A stretch of 64,000 bases of DNA from NCBI RefSeq assembly GCF_016462415.1, contig NZ_JAEMTF010000014.1, forward strand, positions 1-64,000. The letters are read 5' to 3'. Below are positions 8,966 through 18,354 of this stretch, piece by piece (position 1 is the first letter of the stretch; each line of letters opens with the position of its first letter). The stretch is from Williamsia sp. (GTDB taxonomy: Bacteria; Actinomycetota; Actinomycetes; Mycobacteriales; Mycobacteriaceae). Under the pieces are notes generated by a model. It made no database searches and had not been told where the DNA came from. It saw only the letters and a program-made list of their open reading frames with translations. Both the position numbers and the translations under genes were made by a program.

Positions 8966-10270
8966 ATGACCGAATCCGGTCCCCCCGACGTCCCCACACC
9001 CGAGGACGAGTCCGTGGACTCCCCCGTGGTCGACGAACCCGAGATCACCCCGCTCACCGAACCGGCCGACGGTGTCCCGCCCGTGCTCAGCACACCGGCG
9101 GAGTTCGCCGACGCTGGCGCCCGCCTCGCCGGCGGTGAGGGGCCGATCGCCCTCGACACCGAGCGCGCCTCCGGATTCCGCTACTCCGGTCGGGCCTACC
9201 TGATCCAGATCCGCCGTCGCGGGACCGGATCGTTGTTGATCGACCCGATCGACCATCCCGACGCCCTCGGCCCGGTGATCGCGGCGCTCGACGGCCCGCA
9301 ATGGGTCCTGCACGCCGCCGACCAGGACCTACCGTGTCTGCGCGAACTCGGGTTCGTGTGTGCCGACCTGTTCGACACCGAACTCGGCGGGCGCCTGCTC
9401 GGCATCCCCCGGGTCAATCTGGCGGCGATGGTCGCCCACCACCTCGGGCTCGGACTGGCCAAGGGGCACGGTGCCGCCGACTGGTCTCGTCGGCCGCTGC
9501 CCGATGACTGGTTGAACTACGCCGCTCTCGACGTCGAGGTGCTGGTGGAACTGCGCGACGCGGTGGCCGCCGAGCTCGTCGCGACGGGCAAGGACACGTG
9601 GGCGGCGCAGGAGTTCGACCACGTGCGGACCAAGCCCGACCCCGCACCACGGGTGGATCGCTGGCGGCGCACCTCGTCGCTGCACACGGTGAAGTCGACG
9701 CGCGCGCTGGCCGCGGTTCGCGAATTGTGGACCGCGCGTGAAGAAATTGCCGTCACCCGTGACATCGCGCCGGGACGGGTGCTGCCGGATTCGGCGATCG
9801 TCGCCGCGGCGCTCGCCGCCCCGCGCTCCGTCGACGAACTGACCGCGCTCCCGGTGTTCGGCGGGCACCGACAACGCCGTCAGGCCCGACGCTGGCTCGA
9901 CGCGCTCGAGCGTGCCCGTCGCCTCCCCGATTCCGAACTCCCACCGCGCTCGGCCGGCGGCGTGGGCCTGCCTGCGGTCAACCGGTGGGCGGGACGCAAT
10001 CCCGAGGCGGCGCAACGCCTCTCGGCTGCGAGAACCGCGCTCGCGGCGACATCGGAGCGCGTGGGTACCCCCGTGGAGAATCTGCTCCAACCCGATCTGC
10101 TGAGGCAGATCTGCTGGGACGGGGTGGCCGAGCCGGTCACGATCGAGGCGATCGATGAGCGACTCGCGCAGGGTGGGGCCCGACCGTGGCAGCGGGATCT
10201 GTGCGCGCCGCTGCTCCTCACCGCGTTCACCACCCCACCCGAGGCGGACGAACCCGCGGCCGAGGCCTGA
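8966..10270 (+). CDS. RNase D-like 3'-5' exonuclease with HRDC domain
   Basis: 434 residues in two parts. The DEDD nuclease domain (about 25-215) shows ExoI IALDTERASGF, ExoII around HAADQDLPCL and ExoIII YAALDVEVLVEL with the DEDDy tyrosine. The C-terminal part includes an HRDC-type helical domain (about 235-310). E. coli RNase D trims tRNA and other small RNA 3' ends. Counterpart of Rv2681. AAGG lies upstream of ATG 8966. It converges on dxs with only 4 bp between stops. Confidence 0.88.
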   Translation: MTESGPPDVPTPEDESVDSPVVDEPEITPLTEPADGVPPVLSTPAEFADAGARLAGGEGPIALDTERASGFRYSGRAYLIQIRRRGTGSLLIDPIDHPDALGPVIAALDGPQWVLHAADQDLPCLRELGFVCADLFDTELGGRLLGIPRVNLAAMVAHHLGLGLAKGHGAADWSRRPLPDDWLNYAALDVEVLVELRDAVAAELVATGKDTWAAQEFDHVRTKPDPAPRVDRWRRTSSLHTVKSTRALAAVRELWTAREEIAVTRDIAPGRVLPDSAIVAAALAAPRSVDELTALPVFGGHRQRRQARRWLDALERARRLPDSELPPRSAGGVGLPAVNRWAGRNPEAAQRLSAARTALAATSERVGTPVENLLQPDLLRQICWDGVAEPVTIEAIDERLAQGGARPWQRDLCAPLLLTAFTTPPEADEPAAEA

Positions 10271-10274
10271 GCGG

Positions 10275-12248
10275 CTACTGCTGTTCGGCGCGGCGGCGCT
10301 CAGTGGACCGGGCGTCGGTGGACCGGGGATCGGGCGTTTGGGGGTCGGTCACGTCGTCGACCGGGGACGACGACTGCATCGTCGACACCGTCGAGGTGAT
10401 GGTCCGGGCGATGTCCTGCGCCGTCAGTCCCAGATCGCCGAGCAACTCACCCCGACTGCCGTGGGTCAGGAACTCCTGCGCGATCCCGAGGTTGTGCACC
10501 GGGACGTCGAGACCGGCGCCGCGCAACCGGTCGCCGATGGCCGATCCGACGCCGCCGTGCACGCCGCTGTCCTCCACGGTGACGACCAGTCGGTGCGTCC
10601 GGGCGATCTCGACGATCGAGTCGGCCACCGGGAGCACCCAACGCGGGTCGATGACCGTGGACTCGATCCCCTGCCGCGCCAGGCGTTCGGCGGTGTCGAC
10701 GGCCAACGCGCAGAACGCACCGACGCCGACGATGAGGACGTCGGAGGCCTGCGGAGAGGAGCGGTAGAGGACATCGGTCCCGTCGGAGAGCCGTTCCACG
10801 GAGCGGATGTCTTCGGGCACAGCGCCTTTGGAGTATCGCAGGGCGGTCGGACCGGTGTCGGTGTCGAGCGCCTCGCCGAGTTCTTCGCGCAACCGGACCG
10901 CGTCGCGGGGTGCGGCGACCCGGAGCCCTGGAACGAGCGCCATGAGCGACAGGTCCCACATGCCGTGATGACTCGGGCCGTCCGGACCGGTGACGCCCGC
11001 GCGGTCGAGGACCAGGGTCACCGGCTGCTTCAGCAGCGCGACGTCCATCAGCAACTGGTCGAAGGCGCGGTTGAGGAATGTCGAGTAGATGGCGACGACG
11101 GGATGCATCCCACCCAGGGCCAGACCCGCGGCGGACGTGAGCGCGTGTTGCTCGGCGATGCCGACGTCGAACAGACGATCCGGGAAACGCTCGCCGAACG
11201 GCGCGAGGCCGGTGGGGCCGGCCATCGCCGCGGTGATCGCGACGATGTCGTCGCGGCGTGCACCGGCCTCGAGCAGGGCGGCGGAGAACACCGACGTCCA
11301 GTCCTGGGGCGGCACGCTGGTGGCACGCCCGGTGAGCGGGTCGCTGATACCGATGGCGTGCATCTGGTCGGCCACGTCGGCCTCGGCGGGTGCGTATCCC
11401 ATGCCCTTGCGGGTCACGGTGTGCACGATCACCGGTCCGCCGAACGACTTTGCGTGCGCGAGAGCGGTTTCGAGCGCCTCGAGGTCGTGGCCGTCGACGG
11501 GTCCGACGTACTTCACGCCGAGGTCGGTGAACATGGCCTGCGGGGCGAGGAAGTCCTTGATGCCGCTCTTCATGCTGTGCAGTACCGCGTAGGCGAGCGA
11601 TCCGACCATGGGCACACCGGTGAGCATGCGGCGACCGTCGTCGAGGAGTTTCTCGTAGCCCGGCTGCAGTCGGAGTCCGGCCAGGTGACTGGCGAGGCCG
11701 CCGATCGTCGGCGCGTACGAACGCCCGTTGTCGTTGACCACGACGATCAGCGGGCGGTCGCCGGCGGCGATGTTGTTCAGCGCCTCCCAACACATGCCAC
11801 CGGTGAGCGCCCCGTCGCCGACCACGGCGACGACGTGACGCTGCTCGTCGCGGAGCTCGAAGGCCTTCGAGAGTCCGTCGGCGTAGGACAGCGACGCCGA
11901 CGCGTGCGACGACTCGACCCAGTCGTGCTCGCTCTCGGCACGCTCCTGGTAGCCGGTCAGACCGCCGCGCTGGCGCAGCGTGTCGAACTGGTCGCGGCGG
12001 CCGGTGACGATCTTGTGTACGTACGACTGGTGGCCGGTGTCGAAGATGACTGCGTCGGACGGGGAGTCGAAGATCCGATGGATCGCGAGCGTGAGCTCGA
12101 CCACGCCGAGGTTCGGACCCAGGTGTCCCCCGGTGGCCGCGACCTTGTCGATGAGGAACGCGCGGATCTCGCCGGCCAGATCGACGCACTCAGCGGCCGA
12201 CAGGTCCTTGAGGTCCTGCGGCGAACCGATCCGATCCAACACACCCAT
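10275..12248 (-). CDS. dxs: 1-deoxy-D-xylulose-5-phosphate synthase
   Basis: First enzyme of the MEP isoprenoid pathway: thiamine-diphosphate-dependent condensation of pyruvate with glyceraldehyde-3-phosphate. The 657 residues hold the TPP motif [19 protein letters not shown] (about 145-165), the [10 protein letters not shown] region, and transketolase pyrimidine-binding and C-terminal domains. ATG 12248 is chosen because AAGGAG lies 7 nt upstream; the open frame runs a few codons further. The C-terminus ends in a hydrophilic tail with the repeated phrase [13 protein letters not shown]. Isoprenoids made here supply decaprenyl carriers used by AftC. Confidence 0.96.
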   Translation of the reverse strand: MGVLDRIGSPQDLKDLSAAECVDLAGEIRAFLIDKVAATGGHLGPNLGVVELTLAIHRIFDSPSDAVIFDTGHQSYVHKIVTGRRDQFDTLRQRGGLTGYQERAESEHDWVESSHASASLSYADGLSKAFELRDEQRHVVAVVGDGALTGGMCWEALNNIAAGDRPLIVVVNDNGRSYAPTIGGLASHLAGLRLQPGYEKLLDDGRRMLTGVPMVGSLAYAVLHSMKSGIKDFLAPQAMFTDLGVKYVGPVDGHDLEALETALAHAKSFGGPVIVHTVTRKGMGYAPAEADVADQMHAIGISDPLTGRATSVPPQDWTSVFSAALLEAGARRDDIVAITAAMAGPTGLAPFGERFPDRLFDVGIAEQHALTSAAGLALGGMHPVVAIYSTFLNRAFDQLLMDVALLKQPVTLVLDRAGVTGPDGPSHHGMWDLSLMALVPGLRVAAPRDAVRLREELGEALDTDTGPTALRYSKGAVPEDIRSVERLSDGTDVLYRSSPQASDVLIVGVGAFCALAVDTAERLARQGIESTVIDPRWVLPVADSIVEIARTHRLVVTVEDSGVHGGVGSAIGDRLRGAGLDVPVHNLGIAQEFLTHGSRGELLGDLGLTAQDIARTITSTVSTMQSSSPVDDVTDPQTPDPRSTDARSTERRRAEQQ

Positions 12249-12340
12249 CGACGCTCCTTCCACGTGCGTTCGGCCAGTCTACGGAAAGCCGGGGGGCCTG
12301 CGGCGCCGTCGTCACGTGTCGTGGCCCACCGTGGCGGAGT

Positions 12341-13675
12341 TCACCGGGTCGGGACGAGTGCCGCGATCGCCTCGACGTGGTGCGTCATCGGGAAAGCGTC
12401 GAATCCCTCGATCTCGGCCGGTCGGTACCCGAGATCGCGGTAGGTGCCGAGGTCGCGGGCAAAGGTGGCGGCGTCGCATCCGATGTGGACGACGAGGCGC
12501 GGCTCCGCGGCACAGATCGCGCCGACGACCCCCGCCCCGGCGCCCGCACGCGGCGGGTCGACGACGACGATGTCGGGCGCGTCGAGGGTGTCGACGGCAT
12601 CGGCGACGGGTGCCCGGACGATCCGCACCCGGTGGTCGCCGGCGAACGTGGCCTCGGCTGCGGCCACCGCGGCCGTGTCGGCCTCGACGACGAGCACGCG
12701 ATCGAGACCGTCGACCGAGTCGACGAGTTGACCGGCGAAGACCCCGACACCGCCGTAGAGATCCCAGGCCACGCGTGCGGACGGGGCGTAGGCCTGCGCC
12801 ATCGACACGATCGTGGCGCCGTAGCGGGACGGTGCCTCGCGGTGGGCCTGCCAGAACGCGGTGACCGGGAGGTCCCAGCGTCGGTCGTCGACGCGGTGCA
12901 CGGCCATCGCATCGCCGGCGATCACCGTCTCCACGCTGCGGGGTCGGGCGGCACGCGAGCGTTGGGCACGCCCGCGGTCACCGCTGTAGGACCGGTTGCT
13001 GCGTCGGCGTCCCTGCCGGTCGCGGGTCCGTCGATCCGACGGCTCGGGTGGCCCCTCCGAGGTGATCTCGGTGAGGTGGCGGGCTCCGTCGTCATCGCGC
13101 ACCACGACGAGCTCGGATCCGGGACGGTATCGGTGCGCGGTGAGGTCGGCGAGCAGACCGTCGACGGGTTGCGCGCAGTCGACACCGACGACGATCGCGT
13201 CGGAGGCGTGTACGTGCATGCCGGGGGTACCGGTGGCGTCGACGCCCATCCGTACCCGGGTGCGCCACCCGGTGGGCGCCCCGAGCGAGCGGACCGGGAC
13301 CTCGAACTGCCCGGCCTCGAACCCGCCGACCCTCTCGAGCAGATCACTGATCACGAGGCTCTTCATCGTGCGAGCGTGGGTGTCGTCGACGAAGGAGAGA
13401 TCACAGCACCCCGCCCCCGCCGCCGCGGCCGGACACAGCGGGTCGATCCGATGGGGTGAGGGGTCGAGGATCTCGATGACCCGGGCGTGGCAGAACGACG
13501 GCTTGCGGGCGTCGGTGACCTCGACGAGCACTCGTTCGTCCGGCAGCGCGTTGCGCACGAACACCGCACGGCCGTCATGGCGTCCGACGACCACACCGCC
13601 GTGTGCCGCGCGCAGGCCGTCGATCTCGAACCGGTCCCCGACGGTGACCGTCGTCGCGGGCCGTTGATCGCTCAC
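12341..13675 (-). CDS. TRAM-domain class I SAM-dependent RNA m5U methyltransferase
   Basis: RumA/TrmA-type enzyme of 444 residues, counterpart of Rv2689c. Residues 8-72 form a TRAM/OB domain. Cysteines 81, 90, 91 and 167 sit where RumA holds a 4Fe-4S cluster, though the spacing differs. The methyltransferase domain has WDLYGGVGVFAG (304-315), the VVDPPRAG motif (371-378), catalytic C400 in HIGCDAATFARDL and base E435 in HHVEAI. Residues 213-249 are an arginine-rich insert. The substrate could be 23S rRNA or tRNA. GTG 13675 overlaps the transporter stop (GTGA), so the two are cotranslated. Confidence 0.88.
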   Translation of the reverse strand: MSDQRPATTVTVGDRFEIDGLRAAHGGVVVGRHDGRAVFVRNALPDERVLVEVTDARKPSFCHARVIEILDPSPHRIDPLCPAAAAGAGCCDLSFVDDTHARTMKSLVISDLLERVGGFEAGQFEVPVRSLGAPTGWRTRVRMGVDATGTPGMHVHASDAIVVGVDCAQPVDGLLADLTAHRYRPGSELVVVRDDDGARHLTEITSEGPPEPSDRRTRDRQGRRRSNRSYSGDRGRAQRSRAARPRSVETVIAGDAMAVHRVDDRRWDLPVTAFWQAHREAPSRYGATIVSMAQAYAPSARVAWDLYGGVGVFAGQLVDSVDGLDRVLVVEADTAAVAAAEATFAGDHRVRIVRAPVADAVDTLDAPDIVVVDPPRAGAGAGVVGAICAAEPRLVVHIGCDAATFARDLGTYRDLGYRPAEIEGFDAFPMTHHVEAIAALVPTR

Positions 13676-15699
13676 GAGTCGGCCGGACCGGAGGGTCGGT
13701 CACCGGGGACCATGCCGCGGCGGGTGTCACCCGGGGCGTTGTAGACGCGATCGCGGTTCTTGCGCCGGTCCGATGAACTGAGCTGCCACGGAACCGAGGT
13801 CACCATCACTCCCGGCTCGAACAGCAACCGTCCCTTGAGTCGTAGCGCCGACTGGTTGTGCAGGATCTGCTCCCACCAGTGACCGACGACGTACTCCGGG
13901 ATGAACACGGTGATGACGTCGCGGGGCGACTCCCGCCGCAGGCGACGCACGTAGTCGATGACCGGGCGGGTGATCTCGCGGTACGGCGACGCGATCACCT
14001 TGAGCGGGATGGAGATGTCGCTGCCCTCCCACTCGGCGACCAGGCGGCGGGTGTCGCGGTCGTCGACGTTGACCGTGATCGCCTCGAGGTTGTCCGGGCG
14101 GGTCGCCCGCGCGTAGGCCAGCGCCCGCTTGGTGGGCAGGTGCAGCTTGGACACCAGGACCACCGAATGCGTACGACTGGGCAGGATCGTCTCGAAGTCG
14201 GTGTTGTCGAGTTCGGTCTGCACCGACGCGTAATGCCGGTGGATGAGCTGCATCAGGACGTAGATGGCGACCATCGTGACGATCGCGATCCATGCCCCGG
14301 CCAGGAACTTGGTGATGAGCACGATGATCAGGACCGTGCCGGTCATCAGCAGGCCGATCGAGTTGATGACCCGCGACCGCTGCATGCGGTTGCGCGCGCT
14401 CGGGTCGGTCTCGGTGCGCAGATGTCTCGTCCAGTGCCGGACCATGCCGATCTGGCTCAGGGTGAACGACACGAACACACCGACGATGTAGAGCTGGATC
14501 AGGGCGGTGACCTGTGCACCGAAGGCGGCGACGAAGACGATCGCGGCGATGGCCAGGAACAGGATGCCGTTGCTGAACGCCAGCCGGTCGCCGCGGGTGT
14601 GCAGCTGGCGCGGCAGGTAGCGGTCCTGCGCCAACACCGAACCGAGGACCGGGAAGCCGTTGAACGCGGTGTTCGCGGCGAGCACGAGGATGAGTGCGGT
14701 GACGATGGTGATGAAGTAGAAGCCGGGGGTGAAGTCGCGGAACACGGCGTGCGCGAGCTGCGCCACGAGCGACTTCTGCTGGTAGTCGGCCGGCGCACCG
14801 GTCAGATCCTTGGCCGGGTTCTCCACGTACTTCGCGCCGATCTTCTGGGCGAGCACGATGATCCCCATCAGCAGCACGACCGCGATCCCGCCGAGCAGCA
14901 GCAACGTCGTCGCGGCGTTGCGCGACTTGGGCTTCTCGAACGCGGGGACGCCGTTGCTGATGGCCTCGACACCGGTCAGCGCCGCACATCCGGACGAGAA
15001 GGCCCGCGCGATCAGGAAGACGAAGGCGATCCCGACGAGATGGCTGTTCTCGGCCTTCACGCCGAAATCGGCGGTGTCGGAGGAGACGTCGGTGCCCAGG
15101 ATGAAGATCTGGATGAAACCCCAGATCAGCATGATCACCATGCCCGCGATGAACGCGTAGGTGGGGATGGCGAACGCGGTCCCCGATTCACGGATACCGC
15201 GCAGGTTGATGCTGGTGATCAACACGATGGCCGCGATACAGAACAACACCCGGTGCTGCTCCACGAACGGGATCGCCGAACCGATGTTCTCCGCTGCCGA
15301 GGAGATCGAGACCGCAACGGTGAGAATGTAGTCCACGAGCAGGGCGCTGCCGACGGTCAGACCGGCGCGAGGCCCCAGGTTGACCGTGGCGACCTCGTAG
15401 TCACCACCGCCGGAGGGGTAGGCGTGCACGTTCTGCCGGTAGCTGGCGACCACGACGACCATCACCACCGCGACGGCGAGACCGATCCAGGGTGTGTAGG
15501 TGTACGCCGAGAGGCCCGCGACCGAGAGGACCAGGAAGATCTCCTGCGGGGCGTAGGCCACCGAGGACATCGCGTCCGAGGCGAACACCGGCAGCGCGAT
15601 GCGCTTCGGCAGCAGTGTGTGTCCGAGTTTGTCGCTGCGAAACGGGGTACCCAGAACCATCCGCTTCGTTGCGACGGACACCTTCGACATTCGGGACAC
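13672..15699 (-). CDS. KimA-like APC-family potassium transporter
   Basis: 675-residue APC-superfamily transporter. From memory it resembles Bacillus KimA (YdaO), a K+/H+ symporter, over its whole length: SLLVDY-ILTVAVSIS, AFSSGCAALTGVEAISN, and a soluble C-terminal domain (from about 490) ending with LHNQSALRLKGRLLF and VMVTSVPWQL. About twelve membrane segments precede that domain. M. tuberculosis Rv2690c holds the same place and is usually annotated only as an amino-acid permease. GTG 15699 lies 6 nt after TATGGT, suggesting a leaderless mRNA. It is divergent from ceoB-ceoC, which are TrkA-type proteins, supporting potassium rather than amino acids. Confidence 0.82.
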   Translation of the reverse strand: MSRMSKVSVATKRMVLGTPFRSDKLGHTLLPKRIALPVFASDAMSSVAYAPQEIFLVLSVAGLSAYTYTPWIGLAVAVVMVVVVASYRQNVHAYPSGGGDYEVATVNLGPRAGLTVGSALLVDYILTVAVSISSAAENIGSAIPFVEQHRVLFCIAAIVLITSINLRGIRESGTAFAIPTYAFIAGMVIMLIWGFIQIFILGTDVSSDTADFGVKAENSHLVGIAFVFLIARAFSSGCAALTGVEAISNGVPAFEKPKSRNAATTLLLLGGIAVVLLMGIIVLAQKIGAKYVENPAKDLTGAPADYQQKSLVAQLAHAVFRDFTPGFYFITIVTALILVLAANTAFNGFPVLGSVLAQDRYLPRQLHTRGDRLAFSNGILFLAIAAIVFVAAFGAQVTALIQLYIVGVFVSFTLSQIGMVRHWTRHLRTETDPSARNRMQRSRVINSIGLLMTGTVLIIVLITKFLAGAWIAIVTMVAIYVLMQLIHRHYASVQTELDNTDFETILPSRTHSVVLVSKLHLPTKRALAYARATRPDNLEAITVNVDDRDTRRLVAEWEGSDISIPLKVIASPYREITRPVIDYVRRLRRESPRDVITVFIPEYVVGHWWEQILHNQSALRLKGRLLFEPGVMVTSVPWQLSSSDRRKNRDRVYNAPGDTRRGMVPGDRPSGPADS

Positions 15700-15705
15700 G
15701 TGGCA

Positions 15706-15711
15706 ACCATA
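15706..15711 (-). promoter_or_regulatory. -10 element TATGGT for the leaderless KimA-like gene
   Basis: On the minus strand TATGGT is followed by six bases and GTG 15699. Its distance from the ceoB -10 on the other strand is 33 bp. Confidence 0.55.
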
Positions 15712-15744
15712 GGGCGTGGTGGGTCCCCGGGCGACGCGGGGCGG

Positions 15745-15750
15745 TACGGT
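15745..15750 (+). promoter_or_regulatory. -10 element TACGGT upstream of ceoB
   Basis: TACGGT predicts a start near 15757 and a leader of about 33 nt that contains GAGGAGG before GTG 15790. An in-frame ATG at 15754 would lie upstream of that start and is not favoured. Confidence 0.45.
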
Positions 15751-15789
15751 TCGATGCGCAGGTCCGAGCGCCTACCGAGGAGGCCGCAG

Positions 15790-16455
15790 GTGCGGGTTGT
15801 GATCATGGGGTGCGGCCGCGTCGGTTCGTCGCTGGCCCTCGCCCTCGAGGACAAGGGACATTCGATCGCCGTCGTCGATCGAGACGAGTCGGCGTTCCGT
15901 CGCCTCGGTCCCGGTTTCCGCGGCACCACCGTGCGCGGAGTGGGCTTCGACCAGGACATCCTCCGGTCGGCAGGGATCGCCGAGGCCGATGCGTTCGCCG
16001 CGGTGTCATCCGGCGACAACTCGAACATCATCGCCGCCCGCGTGGCACGGGAGACCTTCGGTGTCGAGAAGGTCGTCGCCCGGATCTACGACGCGAAACG
16101 CGCCGCGGTCTACGAACGTCTGGGCATCCCGACCGTCGCCACCGTCCCCTGGACCACACAGCGGTTCGTCGCCGCGCTCGGCGAGGGCAGTCCCGCCACG
16201 GCGTGGAAGGACCCCTCGGGGTCGGTGGTGGTCACCCTGATGGCGTTCCACGAGTCCTGGGTCGGCCAGACGGTCAAGGCCTTCCAGGAGGAGACCGGAG
16301 CTCGTGTGGCCTTCATCAACCGACTCGGCAATGCGCTCCTGCCCGAGCCCCGCACGGTGCTGCAGCAGGACGACAACGTCTTCGTCGCGGTGCTGCGTGA
16401 CAACCGGGAGAACGCCGCGGCGATCGCCGGCGCGCAGCGGGACGGCGGCCAGTGA
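15790..16455 (+). CDS. ceoB: TrkA-type potassium regulatory protein CeoB
   Basis: 221-residue RCK protein. The Rossmann motif VVIMGCGRVGSSLALAL begins at residue 3 and is followed by the acidic VVDRDE strand that fixes NAD(H) preference. A TrkA-C domain fills the last 75 residues. GTG 15790 with GAGGAGG 6 nt upstream places the motif at the very N-terminus as in Rv2691. It acts on the cytoplasmic face of a potassium channel or transporter. Its partner ceoC lies downstream, and a KimA-like transporter is divergent. No TrkH/TrkG pore is in the window. Confidence 0.92.
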   Translation: MRVVIMGCGRVGSSLALALEDKGHSIAVVDRDESAFRRLGPGFRGTTVRGVGFDQDILRSAGIAEADAFAAVSSGDNSNIIAARVARETFGVEKVVARIYDAKRAAVYERLGIPTVATVPWTTQRFVAALGEGSPATAWKDPSGSVVVTLMAFHESWVGQTVKAFQEETGARVAFINRLGNALLPEPRTVLQQDDNVFVAVLRDNRENAAAIAGAQRDGGQ

Positions 16456-16537
16456 ACATCTCCGACCACCGGGTGGCTCGCGCCCGGCCGATCCGCCCGT
16501 CCGTGGGCGGCACCGTCTCAACCGAGGGAACACGTCG

Positions 16538-17197
16538 ATGAAGGTGGCCATCGCCGGTGCCGGCGCGGTCGGGCGGTCGATCGCCCGCGAACTGCTCAGC
16601 AACTCCCACGAGGTGATGCTTCTCGAGCGTCAGCTCGACCACATCGACTCCTCGGCCGTGCCGGGTGCGAGTTGGGTCAACGCCGATGCGTGTGAGCTCG
16701 ACAATCTCGAACAGGCCCAGTTGCAGACCTACGACGTGATGGTCGCCGCGACCGGCGACGACAAGGCGAATCTCGTCGTCAGCCTGCTGGCCAAGACCGA
16801 GTTCGCCGTGGGCCGTGTCGTCGCCCGCGTGAACGACCCCCGCAACGAGTGGCTCTTCGACGAGGCATGGGGTGTCGACGTCGCGGTGTCCACCCCGCGC
16901 ATCCTCGCCTCCCTGGTCGAGGAGGCGGTGTCGGTGGGTGATCTGGTGCGGCTGATGACGTTTCGGCAGGGTCAGGCCAACCTGGTCGAGATGACCCTGC
17001 CGCCGAACACGGCGTTCGCCGGGAAACCGGTACGCAAACTGGATCTGCCGCGCGACGCCGCGCTGGTGGCGATCCTGCGGGGTGGACGGGTGATCGTGCC
17101 GCAGTCCGACGATCCGGTGGAGGGCGGCGACGAGCTCGTCTTCATCGCACCCGCGGAGGTCGAGGAGGCACTCCGCGAGGCGATCCTCAATCTCTAG
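16538..17197 (+). CDS. ceoC: TrkA-type potassium regulatory protein CeoC
   Basis: Second RCK subunit, 219 residues, paralogous to CeoB. VAIAGAGAVGRSIARELL (residues 3-20), the VARVNDPRNEWLFDEAWG stretch and a C-terminal TrkA-C domain are clear. Start ATG 16538 has AGGGA upstream. The 82-bp gap from ceoB holds no evident promoter, so the two are probably co-transcribed. Counterpart of Rv2692. Its last codons overlap the convergent DUF3159 gene by 11 bp. Confidence 0.92.
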   Translation: MKVAIAGAGAVGRSIARELLSNSHEVMLLERQLDHIDSSAVPGASWVNADACELDNLEQAQLQTYDVMVAATGDDKANLVVSLLAKTEFAVGRVVARVNDPRNEWLFDEAWGVDVAVSTPRILASLVEEAVSVGDLVRLMTFRQGQANLVEMTLPPNTAFAGKPVRKLDLPRDAALVAILRGGRVIVPQSDDPVEGGDELVFIAPAEVEEALREAILNL

Positions 17198-17891
17198 AGG
17201 CGATCTCGCCGGTCGGCTCGGAATCGGTGTCGGCCTCGGTGTCGAGCACCGACTCCTCGATGCGTTCGGCCCGGCGCACCAGTAGCACCGTTGCCAGGGC
17301 GGCCAGAGCGGTCAACGGCCACCCCATCCCGATACGCGCCGCGGCGAGCAGACCGGTCTGGTCGGAGTCGTAGAGAAACGACTGGACCAGATATCGCACC
17401 CCGAACAGGGCGGCCCAGATGGCGGTCGCGATGTCGTATGCGATCAGCGTCCGACGGTGTTTGCGCCAGGCGGTTCCGTTGGCGTTCACCACGTTCCAGA
17501 TGACACCGACCAACGGCCAGCGCACCACGATGGACAGCACGAACACCCCGGCGTACAGCACTGACGTCCAGATCCCGAACAGGAAGAAACCCTTGGCGTC
17601 GCCGGTGCGGTGGGCGATGAACACACAGATGGCGACACCGAACAGCCCGGATACCGCCGGCTGGATCGGTTCGCGACGCAGCAGTCGGAACGCGAGGACG
17701 GCGACGGCGACGGCAACGGCCGCGACGATGGCCGGGGTGAGGTCGAAGATCGAGTTGACCGTGACGAAGACGACGATGGGGACCGTCGAGTAGATCAGAC
17801 CGGCGATGCCGCCCATCTGCTCGAGCAGGGTCGGGGCGACCCGTTCGACCTCTTCCGTCACCGTCGGGTCGGACTCGGGGTCAGTCGTCAC
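17187..17891 (-). CDS. DUF3159 integral membrane protein
   Basis: 234 residues with about six membrane segments between a short acidic N-terminus and an acidic C-terminal tail (EADTDSEPTGE). Function unknown; counterpart of Rv2693c. The GTG 17891 start overlaps the upstream OB-fold gene by 11 bp, implying coupled translation. The conserved block VNANGTAWRKHRR lies on the cytoplasmic side between two helices. It may act with the potassium genes only by proximity, since it is on the opposite strand. Confidence 0.85.
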   Translation of the reverse strand: MTTDPESDPTVTEEVERVAPTLLEQMGGIAGLIYSTVPIVVFVTVNSIFDLTPAIVAAVAVAVAVLAFRLLRREPIQPAVSGLFGVAICVFIAHRTGDAKGFFLFGIWTSVLYAGVFVLSIVVRWPLVGVIWNVVNANGTAWRKHRRTLIAYDIATAIWAALFGVRYLVQSFLYDSDQTGLLAAARIGMGWPLTALAALATVLLVRRAERIEESVLDTEADTDSEPTGEIASRD

Positions 17892-18252
17892 CGAGGAGCT
17901 CGTAGTACGGGTTGTAGATCACCTTCGCGCCGTCCTTCTCGCCCAGCCGACCGCGGACGGTGAGCTTGCGGCCGGGCTCGATGCCCGGGATGCGATTGCG
18001 GCCGATCCACTTCAGGTTCACCACATCGGTGCCGTCGAAGAACTCGGCGACCACACCGGTCTTGGCTGCCTTCGAGCAGGTCTGGACGGAGCGGAGCTCG
18101 CCGAGCATGCTGACCTCTTCACCACGCGCGCAGTCACACGCGCGTTGGGCTCCGGTCGCCTGCGACTCCTCGGAGATCTTCTCGGCGTCGAGCTGCTCGA
18201 GATCCTCGGTGAGCCTCTTGGTGAGGCGTTTGAGGTATCCGGCTGCGGTCAT
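17881..18252 (-). CDS. OB-fold nucleic-acid-binding-like protein
   Basis: 123-residue counterpart of Rv2694c. After a charged helix (residues 1-30) comes a beta-rich OB-fold-like segment, with EEVSMLGELRSV and RKLTVRGRLGEKDGAKVIYN as typical strands. Three cysteines, two in CDC, might bind metal but no full ligand set is seen. ATG 18252 is preferred over GTG 18258 because AAAGG lies 8 nt upstream of it. It overlaps the DUF3159 gene, so the pair forms a small operon. No substrate can be assigned. Confidence 0.8.
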   Translation of the reverse strand: MTAAGYLKRLTKRLTEDLEQLDAEKISEESQATGAQRACDCARGEEVSMLGELRSVQTCSKAAKTGVVAEFFDGTDVVNLKWIGRNRIPGIEPGRKLTVRGRLGEKDGAKVIYNPYYELLGDD

Positions 18253-18354
18253 CTCCACCCTTTCGGTGCCTGCGGCACTGGGGCTGCTCTGCCCCTCTTG
18301 CGCCAGCGTAACCCCCGTCCGCGCAACCCACCACCTGCGGGGCAGTATCGCGGT

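Noticed and set aside
10155-12443. Long plus-strand open frame across dxs
   Set aside because: Low-complexity Arg/Gly/Val-rich translation, no ribosome site; dxs on the other strand is certain.
13858-15789. N-terminal extension of ceoB by over 600 codons
   Set aside because: It is antisense to the transporter, and the Rossmann motif starts right after GTG 15790, which has its own ribosome site.
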